DNA of 49,561 nt. Origin: an uncultured Myxococcales bacterium. GTDB taxonomy: Bacteria > Myxococcota_A > UBA9042. The DNA lies in contig CAJBNH010000042.1 in the NCBI GenBank assembly GCA_903955385.1, forward strand, positions 1 to 49,561. Reading direction: 5' to 3'. Below, piece after piece: positions 25,724-33,410 of the stretch. Under the pieces are notes generated by a model. That model was given only the letters and a program-made list of their open reading frames with translations. It made no database searches and had not been told where the DNA came from. The stretch's first letter is position 1, and each line of letters starts with the position of its first letter. The translations under genes were made by a program, and so were the position numbers.

Positions 25724-25753
25724 TAGCCGACCCGCCTGCTGCCATGGGATGCT
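25724..25753 (+). promoter_or_regulatory. possible promoter giving a leaderless mutH mRNA
   Basis: TAGCCG, 18 bp, GATGCT. The -10-like box ends 7 bp before the ATG at 25761, and no ribosome site is visible. Both boxes are poor matches. The call leans on the same spacing seen at the two other leaderless candidates. Confidence 0.3.
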
Positions 25754-25760
25754 GCGGTGC

Positions 25761-26423
25761 ATGACGCAGTCGCCCGCCAGCGAAGCCGACCTCCTGCTGC
25801 GTGCGAGCAGCCTGCAAGGACGCACGGTCGCCGCTCTCGCCGCGCAGCTGGGCCTGCCGCCTCAGGATCCGCGCCGGCACAAGGGGCTGGCGGGGCAGGT
25901 GCTCGAGCGGCTGCTGGGCGCCTCAGCAGGGTCGCTGGCCGAACCGGACTTTCCGCACCTGGGCATCGAGCTCAAGACGCTGCCCCTGCGCGCCAATGGT
26001 CGGCCCGCCGAGTCGACCTGGGTCACCACCGTACCGCTGTTGAACGACCAGGAGACATGGCAGACCTGCGCCGTCTACCGCAAGCTCGCTCGGGTGCTGT
26101 GGATTCCCCTGCTGCCCCACGAGTCCGGTCGGGTGGTCGGCCGCCCGGTGCTGTGGTCACCCGACGCTCGCCAGCTGGCCCTGCTGCGCGCCGACTGGGA
26201 GGACCTGATGGAGTCCGTGGTGCTGGGTCGGCTGGACGAGCTCGACGGACACCGTGGCGAAGTGCTGCAAGTCCGCCCCAAGGCTGCCCATTCCGGTGTG
26301 CGCGTCGCCGGTCTGGACGCCGACGGCTTCCGGACGGCTGTGGCGCCGCTGGGCTTCTACCTGCGCGCGTCGTTCACCGCCGCGCTCCTGCAACATCTGT
26401 CCGACGCGCCAAGCGCCCGCTGA
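25761..26423 (+). CDS. mutH: DNA mismatch repair endonuclease MutH
   Basis: A 220-residue protein, close to the 229 of E. coli MutH. The hallmark block KGLAGQVLERLLGASAGS (41-58) then EPDFPHLGIELKTLPL (61-76) places the catalytic triad at D63, E70 and K72, exactly seven less than D70/E77/K79 in E. coli. VYRKLARVLWIPLLP matches the downstream conserved lysine region. MutH nicks the unmethylated strand at hemimethylated GATC when activated by MutL. The fold is shared with Sau3AI-type restriction enzymes, but length and motifs favour MutH. No dam, mutS or mutL is nearby. It is rare outside Dam-positive gammaproteobacteria. Confidence 0.85.
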   Translation: MTQSPASEADLLLRASSLQGRTVAALAAQLGLPPQDPRRHKGLAGQVLERLLGASAGSLAEPDFPHLGIELKTLPLRANGRPAESTWVTTVPLLNDQETWQTCAVYRKLARVLWIPLLPHESGRVVGRPVLWSPDARQLALLRADWEDLMESVVLGRLDELDGHRGEVLQVRPKAAHSGVRVAGLDADGFRTAVAPLGFYLRASFTAALLQHLSDAPSAR

Positions 26424-26425
26424 CG

Positions 26426-26454
26426 TTGCCGGGCCGGGTCCCCTGCCGTATGCT
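26426..26454 (+). promoter_or_regulatory. candidate promoter of the polytopic membrane protein gene
   Basis: TTGCCG, 17 bp, TATGCT, directly after the mutH stop and about 70 bp before the start at 26524. Confidence 0.5.
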
Positions 26455-26523
26455 GCAACGCCGCGTCGGCTTCCGGTCGAGCAACGCAACCCACCGTCCT
26501 GCCAACGGAACCCGCCGAGCTGC

Positions 26524-28389
26524 ATGTACCCTGCCCCGCCCCGCACCCGCCACCTGACCGTCCTGCTGCCTGTGCTGGCGGCCTTGACGGCCTTGGCGGT
26601 GCTGCCGCTGTGGGTCGCAGAGTGGCTGCCGCTGCTCGATCTGCCGCCCTATCTGCACGCGGTCACGGTCTGGATGTCGGCGCCGCTGCACGGACCCTAC
26701 GCGCACGCCTACGAGTGGCTGACGATCCCGGTGCCGACGTGGCTGTCCCTGGGAGGCGTGCGGCTGCTGTCGGTGTTCGGCGGGGTCGAGACGGGGGCGC
26801 GGCTGCTGCTGACGCTGGCGCTGATTTCTGTTCCGCTGGCCGGACTTGCGCTGGTCCGCTCTGCCCGGCACAGCGGCTGGCTGGTCGTGGGGATGCTGCC
26901 GTGGCTGCTGGGGGCGGACCTTGTGGCCGGTCGGTTGCCTCAGGTCGTGGCCCTTCCGGTTGCGCTGGGCGTGCTGGCGGCCCACCTGTCGTGGCTGCGT
27001 CACACGACCCCGCTGCGCGCAGCGGTTCTGGCCTGGCTGCTTGCCTTGCTGGCGCTGTCGCACTGGTTGCCGTGGCTGGTGTTCCTGGCGCTGCTGCCGG
27101 TGCTGGCCGCGTGGGAGGGAGCGCGCGTCGGCGGCTGGCGCAAGGCGGTGGCATGGCCGCTGCGGGATCTGGTGATTGCGCTGCCGTCGATCGGACTGAT
27201 GCTGCCGTGGATGGTGAGCGTGCTGCGGCACCCGGCGTCCGGCCCGGTGTACAAGGCCCGACACGCCCTGCCGCTCGAGAACCTGGACCAGCTGGCTGAC
27301 CGGCTGTTCGACCATCTGGCGCCCCGGTCGGAAGTCCTGAATGGTTTTGGGGATCTGCTGCTGGGGCGACCCGGCGATCTGGCCAGCGGTCTGTGGCTGC
27401 TGGCGCTGACGCTTGGGGCCCTGGGCGCTGCACGTCAGCCGCGATCCATCGCAAATCCGCGTCACATCAACGGTACGGCCTATCTGGGCCGAGCGCTGGG
27501 GCTGTTGTTCGCGGCGTATTTCGGGCTACCCCGCGACCTGTGGTCGCCGCTGCCGTTGGGCGAGGCGAACGCCGTCCTGATACCGCTGTTGGGCGTGCTG
27601 GCCGTCGCCGCGTTGCCGGTGCGACCCGACGATGCGCCACCCACGGCACGGGTCCGGGTCTTGATCGGCACCCTGCTGATGGGCACCGTGGCCGTGGTGG
27701 TGCCGATGGCCACGCTGCACGCCTTTGCGCTGGCATCGACCGAGGTCGAGCCGATGCGTCAGGCACTTGCCGTTGTGCCCAAGGGCAAGTCGGTGCTGAC
27801 GTTGCGGACGCAGCCCGACAGCGCGTTCGTGCGCGGTGCGCCGTGGAGCGCGGTGGGCGACTACGCCGCCGTGTTGCGCAAGGGCTATGCCCCCGCCACG
27901 TTTGCCGGCGACCCGACGCTGCCGGTGCGACCGCGCCCCTCCCGTATCCGCCCCGCGCCGCCCCCCGACCAACCGGACAGCTTCACGTGGCAGGACCACG
28001 GCCGCTTCTATGACTACGTCGCGGTGCTGCGCGACCCGTCTATCCAGCCGCCGCTGTTCGAGGTCTGGCTGCGGGCGATGACGCGTGTCTACCAGCGCGG
28101 TCCGTGGCAGGTGTACCGCAACGACGACGTCGTGAAGTTCCCGCCGCCGCCCGATCCGCCCCGGCCGCCGCCGCAGCTCCCGCCACGCGCCCTGCAAGCC
28201 CCGCAGACGGCCCCCGCGCCGGCGCCCTTGCCACCGACGCCCTCGCCGCTGAGGCCCAGGCCTCTCCCGCGGCCGGCCGCTCTGCCGGTGGTGGAGCCGG
28301 CAGCAGCGCCCACCTTCCCGCGGTTGGACCCGGTGCGCGTGCCGCGCCTCGCTCCGCCCCTGCGGCCGCCACCGCCGCGCGGCCCCTGA
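26524..28389 (+). CDS. polytopic membrane protein with Pro-rich C-terminal tail
   Basis: A 621-residue protein with about ten to twelve membrane helices in residues 10-410 (for example VLLPVLAALTALAVLPLWVA and AVLAWLLALLALSHWLPWLV). An extracytoplasmic domain (about 415-540) follows. The last 80 residues are mostly Pro, Ala and Arg (PPPPDPPRPPPQLPPRAL). The helical layout with a soluble C-terminal domain recalls GT-C glycosyltransferase-like proteins, but I do not see their catalytic Asp motif clearly, so no enzyme call is made. The ribosome site is weak (GAG 5 bp before the ATG). It stands alone between mutH and the protease gene. Confidence 0.7.
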   Translation: MYPAPPRTRHLTVLLPVLAALTALAVLPLWVAEWLPLLDLPPYLHAVTVWMSAPLHGPYAHAYEWLTIPVPTWLSLGGVRLLSVFGGVETGARLLLTLALISVPLAGLALVRSARHSGWLVVGMLPWLLGADLVAGRLPQVVALPVALGVLAAHLSWLRHTTPLRAAVLAWLLALLALSHWLPWLVFLALLPVLAAWEGARVGGWRKAVAWPLRDLVIALPSIGLMLPWMVSVLRHPASGPVYKARHALPLENLDQLADRLFDHLAPRSEVLNGFGDLLLGRPGDLASGLWLLALTLGALGAARQPRSIANPRHINGTAYLGRALGLLFAAYFGLPRDLWSPLPLGEANAVLIPLLGVLAVAALPVRPDDAPPTARVRVLIGTLLMGTVAVVVPMATLHAFALASTEVEPMRQALAVVPKGKSVLTLRTQPDSAFVRGAPWSAVGDYAAVLRKGYAPATFAGDPTLPVRPRPSRIRPAPPPDQPDSFTWQDHGRFYDYVAVLRDPSIQPPLFEVWLRAMTRVYQRGPWQVYRNDDVVKFPPPPDPPRPPPQLPPRALQAPQTAPAPAPLPPTPSPLRPRPLPRPAALPVVEPAAAPTFPRLDPVRVPRLAPPLRPPPPRGP

Positions 28390-28455
28390 CCCAAGCATTG
28401 CGTCGCAAGAGGCCTTGTCACAAGGCTGCTTTCCGCCAAGCCCTTCCCCGCGACG

Positions 28456-28483
28456 TTGCCGCCGAGACCTCGCGTGCTACCTT
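28456..28483 (+). promoter_or_regulatory. candidate promoter of the site-2 protease gene
   Basis: TTGCCG, 16 bp, TACCTT, about 55 bp before the start at 28539. Confidence 0.45.
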
Positions 28484-28538
28484 GGGCCGAAGGTCCCCCG
28501 CCCCGACCGGAAGCGGGCTCGCCCCTGTCTGGAGGAAG

Positions 28539-29564
28539 ATGTTCGAGCAGCCCCCCACCCGCCCCCTCTTTACCGTGTTCGGCATCCCGGTCGGGATCTC
28601 GATCTGGCACGTCCTGCTGCTGCTGATGCTGTTCTACCCCTACTTGCAGGAGAGTCTGGCGTTTGGCATCGGCGTGATGGTGGCGGCCAGCTTCTCCGTG
28701 TTGATGCACGAGATGGGGCACGCGCTCGTCAGCCTGCTGCTGCGGCTCGAGCCGGCGATCATGCTGACGGGATTCGGCGGCTATACGATGCATCAGCCGG
28801 CCAAGCGTCCTCGCGATGAGTTCTTCGTCGTTGCGGCGGGTCCGACGATGAACTTCGTGCTAGCCGCGGCCTTCTACATGGTCGGTGCGGCAACCGAGGG
28901 CATGGTCGCGGATCTGGCCGGCTACGCGGCGCTGCTCAACGTGGTGTGGGGTGCCTACAACCTGATGCCGATCTTTCCCTTGGACGGCGGCCAGCTGCTG
29001 AAGTGGCTGTTGAACCGCTTCATGAAGCCCCTGAAGGCCGACCGCGCCGCGTATTGGACGGGCCTGATTCTGGGCGGCGTGCTCGCAGTGGTTGGCCTGA
29101 CGAGCGGCAAGTTCTTCGTGACCGTGATCTTGGGCCTCGCCGCCTTTGAGAACTGGCAAATGCTCAAGCGCTTGGACCAAAGCCCGGCGCGCCACTTGGA
29201 CATGAAGCACAACCGTGTCCGCGAGCTGCTGAACATCGCGCATCAGGCCTATCAGGCGGGCGACTTCGACGCAGCGATGCGGGCTGCTCACCAAGCACGG
29301 GCGGAACCCCACCTGTCGAATCAGGAATTGGAGCACGTCTGGCAAGTGCTGGCCCTGTCCGCCACCCAGCTGCACGAGTTCGCAGAGGCCCTGCGGTTCG
29401 CAGAACGACTTCCCGCGTCGGCGCCAATGGCGCAGGTTCAAGCCACCTGCCTGTTGAATCTTGCCGATCCTGCTTTGGCCCGTCGCTTTCTGGCGACTCC
29501 GGCGGCGCGACTGCTGACCACCGAGAACGCCGAGCGGCTGCAGCAGCTGGCGCGCCAGGCCTGA
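28539..29564 (+). CDS. site-2 protease family (M50) membrane metalloprotease
   Basis: A 341-residue protein. The zinc site is HEMGH (57-61) in a membrane helix, with the second M50 motif NLMPIFPLDGGQ (141-152; D149 as third ligand). About six helices span 1-215. Residues 220-341 form a helical, TPR-like cytoplasmic tail. Site-2 proteases cut membrane-embedded substrates such as anti-sigma factors. No PDZ domain is present, so this is the compact SpoIVFB/rhomboid-neighbour type rather than RseP. A perfect GGAGGA ribosome site fixes the start. No anti-sigma factor gene is adjacent, so its target is unknown. Confidence 0.88.
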   Translation: MFEQPPTRPLFTVFGIPVGISIWHVLLLLMLFYPYLQESLAFGIGVMVAASFSVLMHEMGHALVSLLLRLEPAIMLTGFGGYTMHQPAKRPRDEFFVVAAGPTMNFVLAAAFYMVGAATEGMVADLAGYAALLNVVWGAYNLMPIFPLDGGQLLKWLLNRFMKPLKADRAAYWTGLILGGVLAVVGLTSGKFFVTVILGLAAFENWQMLKRLDQSPARHLDMKHNRVRELLNIAHQAYQAGDFDAAMRAAHQARAEPHLSNQELEHVWQVLALSATQLHEFAEALRFAERLPASAPMAQVQATCLLNLADPALARRFLATPAARLLTTENAERLQQLARQA

Positions 29565-29742
29565 CGCTTTCGCCAGTCTTTGCCGACGGCGGGTCTGCAG
29601 GCCAGCGCAAATCCCCCCAAAGGACGCGAAGTTGCGGATCACGGGTTGCGCCGATCCCGACTCGCATGGACACTTTCGCCCCCGGCACCCCAATCCGGCC
29701 CCTTTTCTCGCCCGCCAGTTCCGGGCAAGGATCCCGCATCCC

Positions 29743-30966
29743 ATGATGACCGTTGTGAATTCCCAAGCCGCCGCTGCGCAGTCCATCTCCAACCGCCCCC
29801 ATCCGGTCGATCTGATCCCGATGGGCGGCATCGTCACGGTACGGGACCGCCTGCTCGAGCTGCAGGCCCAGGGCCGCACGGTGATGCGCCTGGAATCCGG
29901 CGACCCGTCTTTCGACATCGCCCCCCACGTGCGCGAGGCGATCGAGAAGGCGCTGCGCGACGGCCACACGCACTACACCGCCGGCGCCGGCATCCCCGGA
30001 TTGCGCAAGGCGATCTTTGAGAAGCTGCGCACCGTCAACCGCATCGCGATCAAGGACGCCAACCACGTGCTGGTGACCAACGGCGCCATGCACGCGCTGT
30101 ACATCACGTTTCGCGCCCTGTGCTCGGATGGCGAAGAGGTCATCGTCCCCGACCCGACCTGGACCGAAACGGCCGACAACGTGCGCCTGGCGGGCGGTGT
30201 CGCCGTCGGTTGCCGTACCACGGCCCAGACCGGCTACAAGATGACGGCCGCGGCCGTCGAGCCCCTGATCACGCCGCGCACCCGCGCCATCGTGCTGAAC
30301 ACGCCGCACAATCCGACCGGCGCGGTGCTGGACCGCCAGACGTTGACCGACCTGCTGGAGCTGGCCCACCGGCACAACCTGATGATCGTCAGCGACGAAG
30401 CCTACGAGCACGTGATCTACGATGGTCTCGAGCACGTCAGCATCGGCTCGCTGCCGGGTGCCGAGGGCCGCGTGATCAGCATCTACTCGTACTCGAAGTC
30501 GTATGCGATGAGCGGACTTCGCGTGGGCTATGTGGCCTGCGACGACGACCTGCTGATGGAGCGGATGGCCAAGCTGACCCGCTGCACGATCAACGGCGTC
30601 AATTCTGCGACCCAGTATGGCGCCATCGCTGCGCTGACCGGCCCACAGGACTTCACCGTCGAGATGAACCGCGTCTACCAGCATCGGCGCGATCTGCTGC
30701 TGAAGGGTCTGGAGCGCCTCACGTTCTTGAAGCCATTCAAGCCCGACGGCGCTTTCTACGTCTGGGCGGCGATCGACCCTGCGTGGGAAGGCATCGAAGG
30801 CAAGCGTGACGGCTGGGCGATGACGCACTGGCTGCTCGACACGTTTGGCGTGGGCTCAGCGCCGGGCGAGGTGTTCGGTGCGGCGGGCGCCGGCCATGTG
30901 CGGTTCGCGTTCTCGTGCGCAACCGACCACATCGAGCGCGCCGTGGCGGCCTTCGAGCGGATGTGA
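29743..30966 (+). CDS. class I/II PLP-dependent aminotransferase
   Basis: A 407-residue aspartate-aminotransferase-fold enzyme. The conserved residues are all present: N190 in NTPHNPTGA, D218/Y221 in SDEAYEHV, PLP lysine K252 in YSYSKSYAMSGLRVGYV, and R260. The N-terminal VMRLESGDPSFDIAPHVREAI and HYTAGAGIPGLRKAI place it with aspartate/aromatic aminotransferase-like enzymes, but substrate preference cannot be read from these motifs. Two ATGs in tandem (29743, 29746) lie behind AAGGA. It is monocistronic by spacing (178 bp upstream, 97 bp downstream). Confidence 0.88.
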   Translation: MMTVVNSQAAAAQSISNRPHPVDLIPMGGIVTVRDRLLELQAQGRTVMRLESGDPSFDIAPHVREAIEKALRDGHTHYTAGAGIPGLRKAIFEKLRTVNRIAIKDANHVLVTNGAMHALYITFRALCSDGEEVIVPDPTWTETADNVRLAGGVAVGCRTTAQTGYKMTAAAVEPLITPRTRAIVLNTPHNPTGAVLDRQTLTDLLELAHRHNLMIVSDEAYEHVIYDGLEHVSIGSLPGAEGRVISIYSYSKSYAMSGLRVGYVACDDDLLMERMAKLTRCTINGVNSATQYGAIAALTGPQDFTVEMNRVYQHRRDLLLKGLERLTFLKPFKPDGAFYVWAAIDPAWEGIEGKRDGWAMTHWLLDTFGVGSAPGEVFGAAGAGHVRFAFSCATDHIERAVAAFERM

Positions 30967-30974
30967 ACCGCGAC

Positions 30975-31003
30975 TTGTGAGATCGAGGAATTCTCTCTAC
31001 CTT
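30975..31003 (+). promoter_or_regulatory. candidate promoter of the CGD-repeat lipoprotein gene
   Basis: TTGTGA, 17 bp, TACCTT, about 60 bp before the start at 31064 and right after the aminotransferase stop. The -10 box TACCTT is identical to the one proposed for the site-2 protease gene. Confidence 0.45.
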
Positions 31004-31063
31004 GAACGTGCTGCGCGCCGCCGACCGGCCAAGTGCAAGCCCCCTTCTCCGGTGGAGCCCATC

Positions 31064-32332
31064 ATGCGCCTCCTGCCTCTTCTCTGGATCCTGCTGGCCT
31101 GCGCGTTTGCCGCCTGCGGATCGGCGGCCAATGCCGGCGGCGGCACCACGACCGATGAGCCCGACGTCGTCGCCGTGTTCAACAAGGACGTGCCGGACGC
31201 GGACACCAAGACGGACACCAAGACCGACACCGTCACCGACACCAAGACCGACATCGACCCGATCGACGTCTCGATCGTCGATGGCAACGACCCCGATGCG
31301 GCGACCGACACGCCCGACGTCCCCGATCTGGACACCGTCGTCCCCGACGGAACCCCCTCGACCTGCGGCGACAAGTGGTGCGTCGTCGACGACGGCGAGA
31401 CCTGCGAGACCTGCCCTGAGGACTGCGGCGCGTGCGTGATCAAGTGCGGCGACGCGAAGTGCAGCGCTCCCAACGAGGACTGCGCGACCTGCCCCAAGGA
31501 CTGCGGCATCTGCCCCGTACCGTGCGGCGACGGCACATGCAAGGACGGCGAGAACTGCTCGTCCTGCCCTGATGACTGTGGCAAGTGCCCGGATCTGTGC
31601 GGAGACAAGACCTGCAAGGCGCCTGAGGACTGCAAGACCTGCCCACAGGACTGCGGCGTCTGCCCGCCCTCGTGCGGCGACAGCAGCTGCAAGTCGCCGG
31701 AGGACTGCAAGACCTGCCCGGCGGACTGCGGCGTGTGTCCGGGCATCTGCAACCCGCTGACGTCAGAGCTCTGCACCGCCGCGCAGCAGTGCTACTACAC
31801 GCCCACCATGACCAATCCGACGTGCAGCCCGGTCGGCGCGCTGACCAAGGGGTCTGCCTGCCAATTCCTGAATGACTGCGCCAAGGGGATGCTGTGCGTC
31901 AACAGCGTCTGCTCCGCGGTCTGTGACACCTCGGGCAAGACCGCGGGCCTGAACTGCTCGCTGCCCGCCAAGTGCGCAGAGCTCTCCAGCGGCGGCAAGC
32001 CCTTGGGCTACAACATCGGCGCGTGCCTGGGCGGCGACACCTGCAACGTCCTGACCAGCGTCGGCTGCCCCAGCGGCATGGCGTGCAGCCCGGTCGTCGA
32101 GGGCAAGATGTGCGTCCCGACCGGCACCGGCACCCTGAACGTCGCCTGCCCGAATGGCGACAGCGACTGCACCAAGGCCTACATCTGCATGGAAGACAAC
32201 GGCCCCAAGTGCAAGCAGCGCTGCAACACCACCGGCGCTTTGCCCAAGTGCACAAGCCCGCTGACCTGCGTTGGCATCGTGATGGGCGAAGCTCAGGTGC
32301 CCGCCCCGGACAACCTTGGCGTGTGCAACTGA
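31064..32332 (+). CDS. Cys-rich lipoprotein with CGD-type repeats
   Basis: A 422-residue lipoprotein; the signal ends FAA-Cys18. The linker (25-100) is Asp/Thr/Lys-rich and contains four DT(K/V)T units. Five units of the form CGDxxCxxxExCxxCPxDCGxC cover about 105-225. A longer, less regular Cys-rich domain (226-422) has no family I recognise. It is probably a surface or periplasmic protein. GGAG lies 6 bp before the ATG at 31064. The UspA gene follows after 39 bp and might be partly cotranscribed. Confidence 0.82.
   Translation: MRLLPLLWILLACAFAACGSAANAGGGTTTDEPDVVAVFNKDVPDADTKTDTKTDTVTDTKTDIDPIDVSIVDGNDPDAATDTPDVPDLDTVVPDGTPSTCGDKWCVVDDGETCETCPEDCGACVIKCGDAKCSAPNEDCATCPKDCGICPVPCGDGTCKDGENCSSCPDDCGKCPDLCGDKTCKAPEDCKTCPQDCGVCPPSCGDSSCKSPEDCKTCPADCGVCPGICNPLTSELCTAAQQCYYTPTMTNPTCSPVGALTKGSACQFLNDCAKGMLCVNSVCSAVCDTSGKTAGLNCSLPAKCAELSSGGKPLGYNIGACLGGDTCNVLTSVGCPSGMACSPVVEGKMCVPTGTGTLNVACPNGDSDCTKAYICMEDNGPKCKQRCNTTGALPKCTSPLTCVGIVMGEAQVPAPDNLGVCN
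31202..31249 (+). repeat. four tandem 12-bp units in the lipoprotein linker
   Basis: Four tandem copies of GACACCAAGACC with one to three changes each, coding for repeated DTKT. They sit inside the coding frame, so length changes would keep the frame. Confidence 0.8.
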
Positions 32333-32371
32333 GCTTTGCACCTCTGAATTCCCCTCGCCGCCAGGAGCTCC

Positions 32372-32851
32372 ATGAAGACCGTGCTCGCCGCCGTCGACTT
32401 CAGCGAAGGCTCGTTCGCCGCCCTGCAGTTCGCCGACGAAATGGCGCGGGTCTATGACTCGGACGTCACCGTGCTGCACGTGGTGCCTCGCTCGACGCAA
32501 GTCCAGGACGGCGGCATCGACCCGAAGGCGGCTGAGCTGTTGATGGACGGCCTGCTCAACGAGGGCAAGCTCGTCACCAACCTGCAAGAGCAGCTGGAGC
32601 TGTTTCTGGCCCGCGCCCCCGACCCACGCCGCCCGCGCCGGGTCATCTTCCGCGCCGGCACGCCCGCCGCCACCATCGTGAAGACAGCCACGGCGTTGGA
32701 CGCGGTGATGATCGTGATGAGCACCCACGGCCGCCGCGGACTCGAGCGGCTGGTGCTGGGCTCGGTCACGGGCGAGGTCGTCAAGCTGGCCCGTCTGCCC
32801 GTTCTGACGCTGCGCCCCGACGTGGTGCCAGGGAAGAAGGGCGGCCGGTAG
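32372..32851 (+). CDS. universal stress protein, UspA family
   Basis: A 159-residue single-domain Usp. The N-terminal VLAAVDFSEGSFAALQFA and the C-terminal STHGRRGLERLVLGSVT fit the ATP-binding type; the first glycine of G-x2-G-x9-G-S is replaced by Ser, as in some members. Usp proteins aid survival in stress and low energy. It ends 10 bp from the convergent hemerythrin gene. That neighbourhood fits a stress or redox role but does not prove coregulation. AGGAG precedes the start. Confidence 0.9.
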   Translation: MKTVLAAVDFSEGSFAALQFADEMARVYDSDVTVLHVVPRSTQVQDGGIDPKAAELLMDGLLNEGKLVTNLQEQLELFLARAPDPRRPRRVIFRAGTPAATIVKTATALDAVMIVMSTHGRRGLERLVLGSVTGEVVKLARLPVLTLRPDVVPGKKGGR

Positions 32852-32861
32852 TACGCCGAGC

Positions 32862-33320
32862 CTAGCCCACGTACGGCTGCAGGCGGTCCCGCAGCCCGAC
32901 CCACATGCCGCCCAGCACCTGCTCGGACATCGGGTACAGCATCGCTTCTTCCTTGGCGTTGTGCTGCTGGATCAGCATCAGCAGCGTGTCGCCTTGGTCC
33001 AGGACCTCGCGCGAGTCGCCACGCACCGCCGCACTCGCCATCTGTCCCAGCACGGCGCGCATCTGGGTGTGCTCCAGACGCATGACGTAGGTGGGTCCGC
33101 CGGTCATGCCGGTCGCCTCCTCGAACGCCGGGAACAGCACCTCCTCCTCCATCGCCAGATGCTGCCGCAACGTCTGCTCGAAGGTCCCCCACAGCGCGGT
33201 CAGGGCGGCCGGGTCTCGACGGTCGATGGCCTGCTCGATGGCTCCCCAGGCGTCGTCGCAGCGGTGATGGTCGTCGGCGAAGAAGGCGGCGAGGGTGGCG
33301 GGACGGTCGGCAAGGCTCAT
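32862..33320 (-). CDS. hemerythrin-like HHE-domain di-iron protein
   Basis: A 152-residue four-helix protein. Likely iron ligands are H18/H19 (DDHHRCD), H54 and E58 (RQHLAMEEE), H84 (RLEHTQM), and H120 and E124 (QQHNAKEE), the hemerythrin HHE pattern. Such proteins bind O2 or NO or repair iron centres. It is transcribed away from the TetR-DUF2249 gene, and both promoters overlap one palindrome, so the regulator very likely controls it. The start at 33320 has GGAG upstream; a start 22 codons earlier would run into the operator. Confidence 0.88.
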   Translation of the reverse strand: MSLADRPATLAAFFADDHHRCDDAWGAIEQAIDRRDPAALTALWGTFEQTLRQHLAMEEEVLFPAFEEATGMTGGPTYVMRLEHTQMRAVLGQMASAAVRGDSREVLDQGDTLLMLIQQHNAKEEAMLYPMSEQVLGGMWVGLRDRLQPYVG

Positions 33321-33357
33321 GGCGGCTCCGGCTTGTGAGAGAGGGCGGCAAGGCCCG

Positions 33358-33386
33358 TTGTGCGATTTGTGGGCCAATGTTATCAT
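33358..33386 (+). promoter_or_regulatory. promoter of the TetR-DUF2249 operon
   Basis: TTGTGC, 17 bp, TATCAT (five of six bases of the -10 consensus). The -10 box lies inside the palindrome at 33379-33394, as expected for autorepression. The leader is short, about 18 nt, with GAGG before the ATG. Confidence 0.55.
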
Positions 33387-33405
33387 GCGATAACTTTAGA
33401 GGCAA
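33377..33405 (-). promoter_or_regulatory. promoter of the hemerythrin gene
   Basis: TTGCCT, 17 bp, TAACAT on the minus strand; the -10 box overlaps the palindrome and the opposing -10 box. Predicted leader of about 50 nt. Confidence 0.45.
33379..33394. promoter_or_regulatory. palindromic operator between hemerythrin and TetR-DUF2249 genes
   Basis: GTTATC, ATGC, GATAAC: a perfect 6-bp inverted repeat with a 4-bp centre, extended outward by AA and TT after one mismatch. It is AT-rich in a GC-rich genome and covers the overlap of two face-to-face promoters. This is the usual place and size for a TetR-family binding site. Confidence 0.65.
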
Positions 33406-33410
33406 CCCCG

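Noticed and set aside
25761-26423. A restriction-modification or defence locus around the MutH-like gene
   Set aside because: No methyltransferase, helicase or other defence gene is nearby; length and motifs fit MutH itself.
31202-31249. Regular 12-bp repeats that could suggest a CRISPR or other repeat array
   Set aside because: They are direct tandem repeats without spacers, inside a coding frame, and encode the acidic linker.
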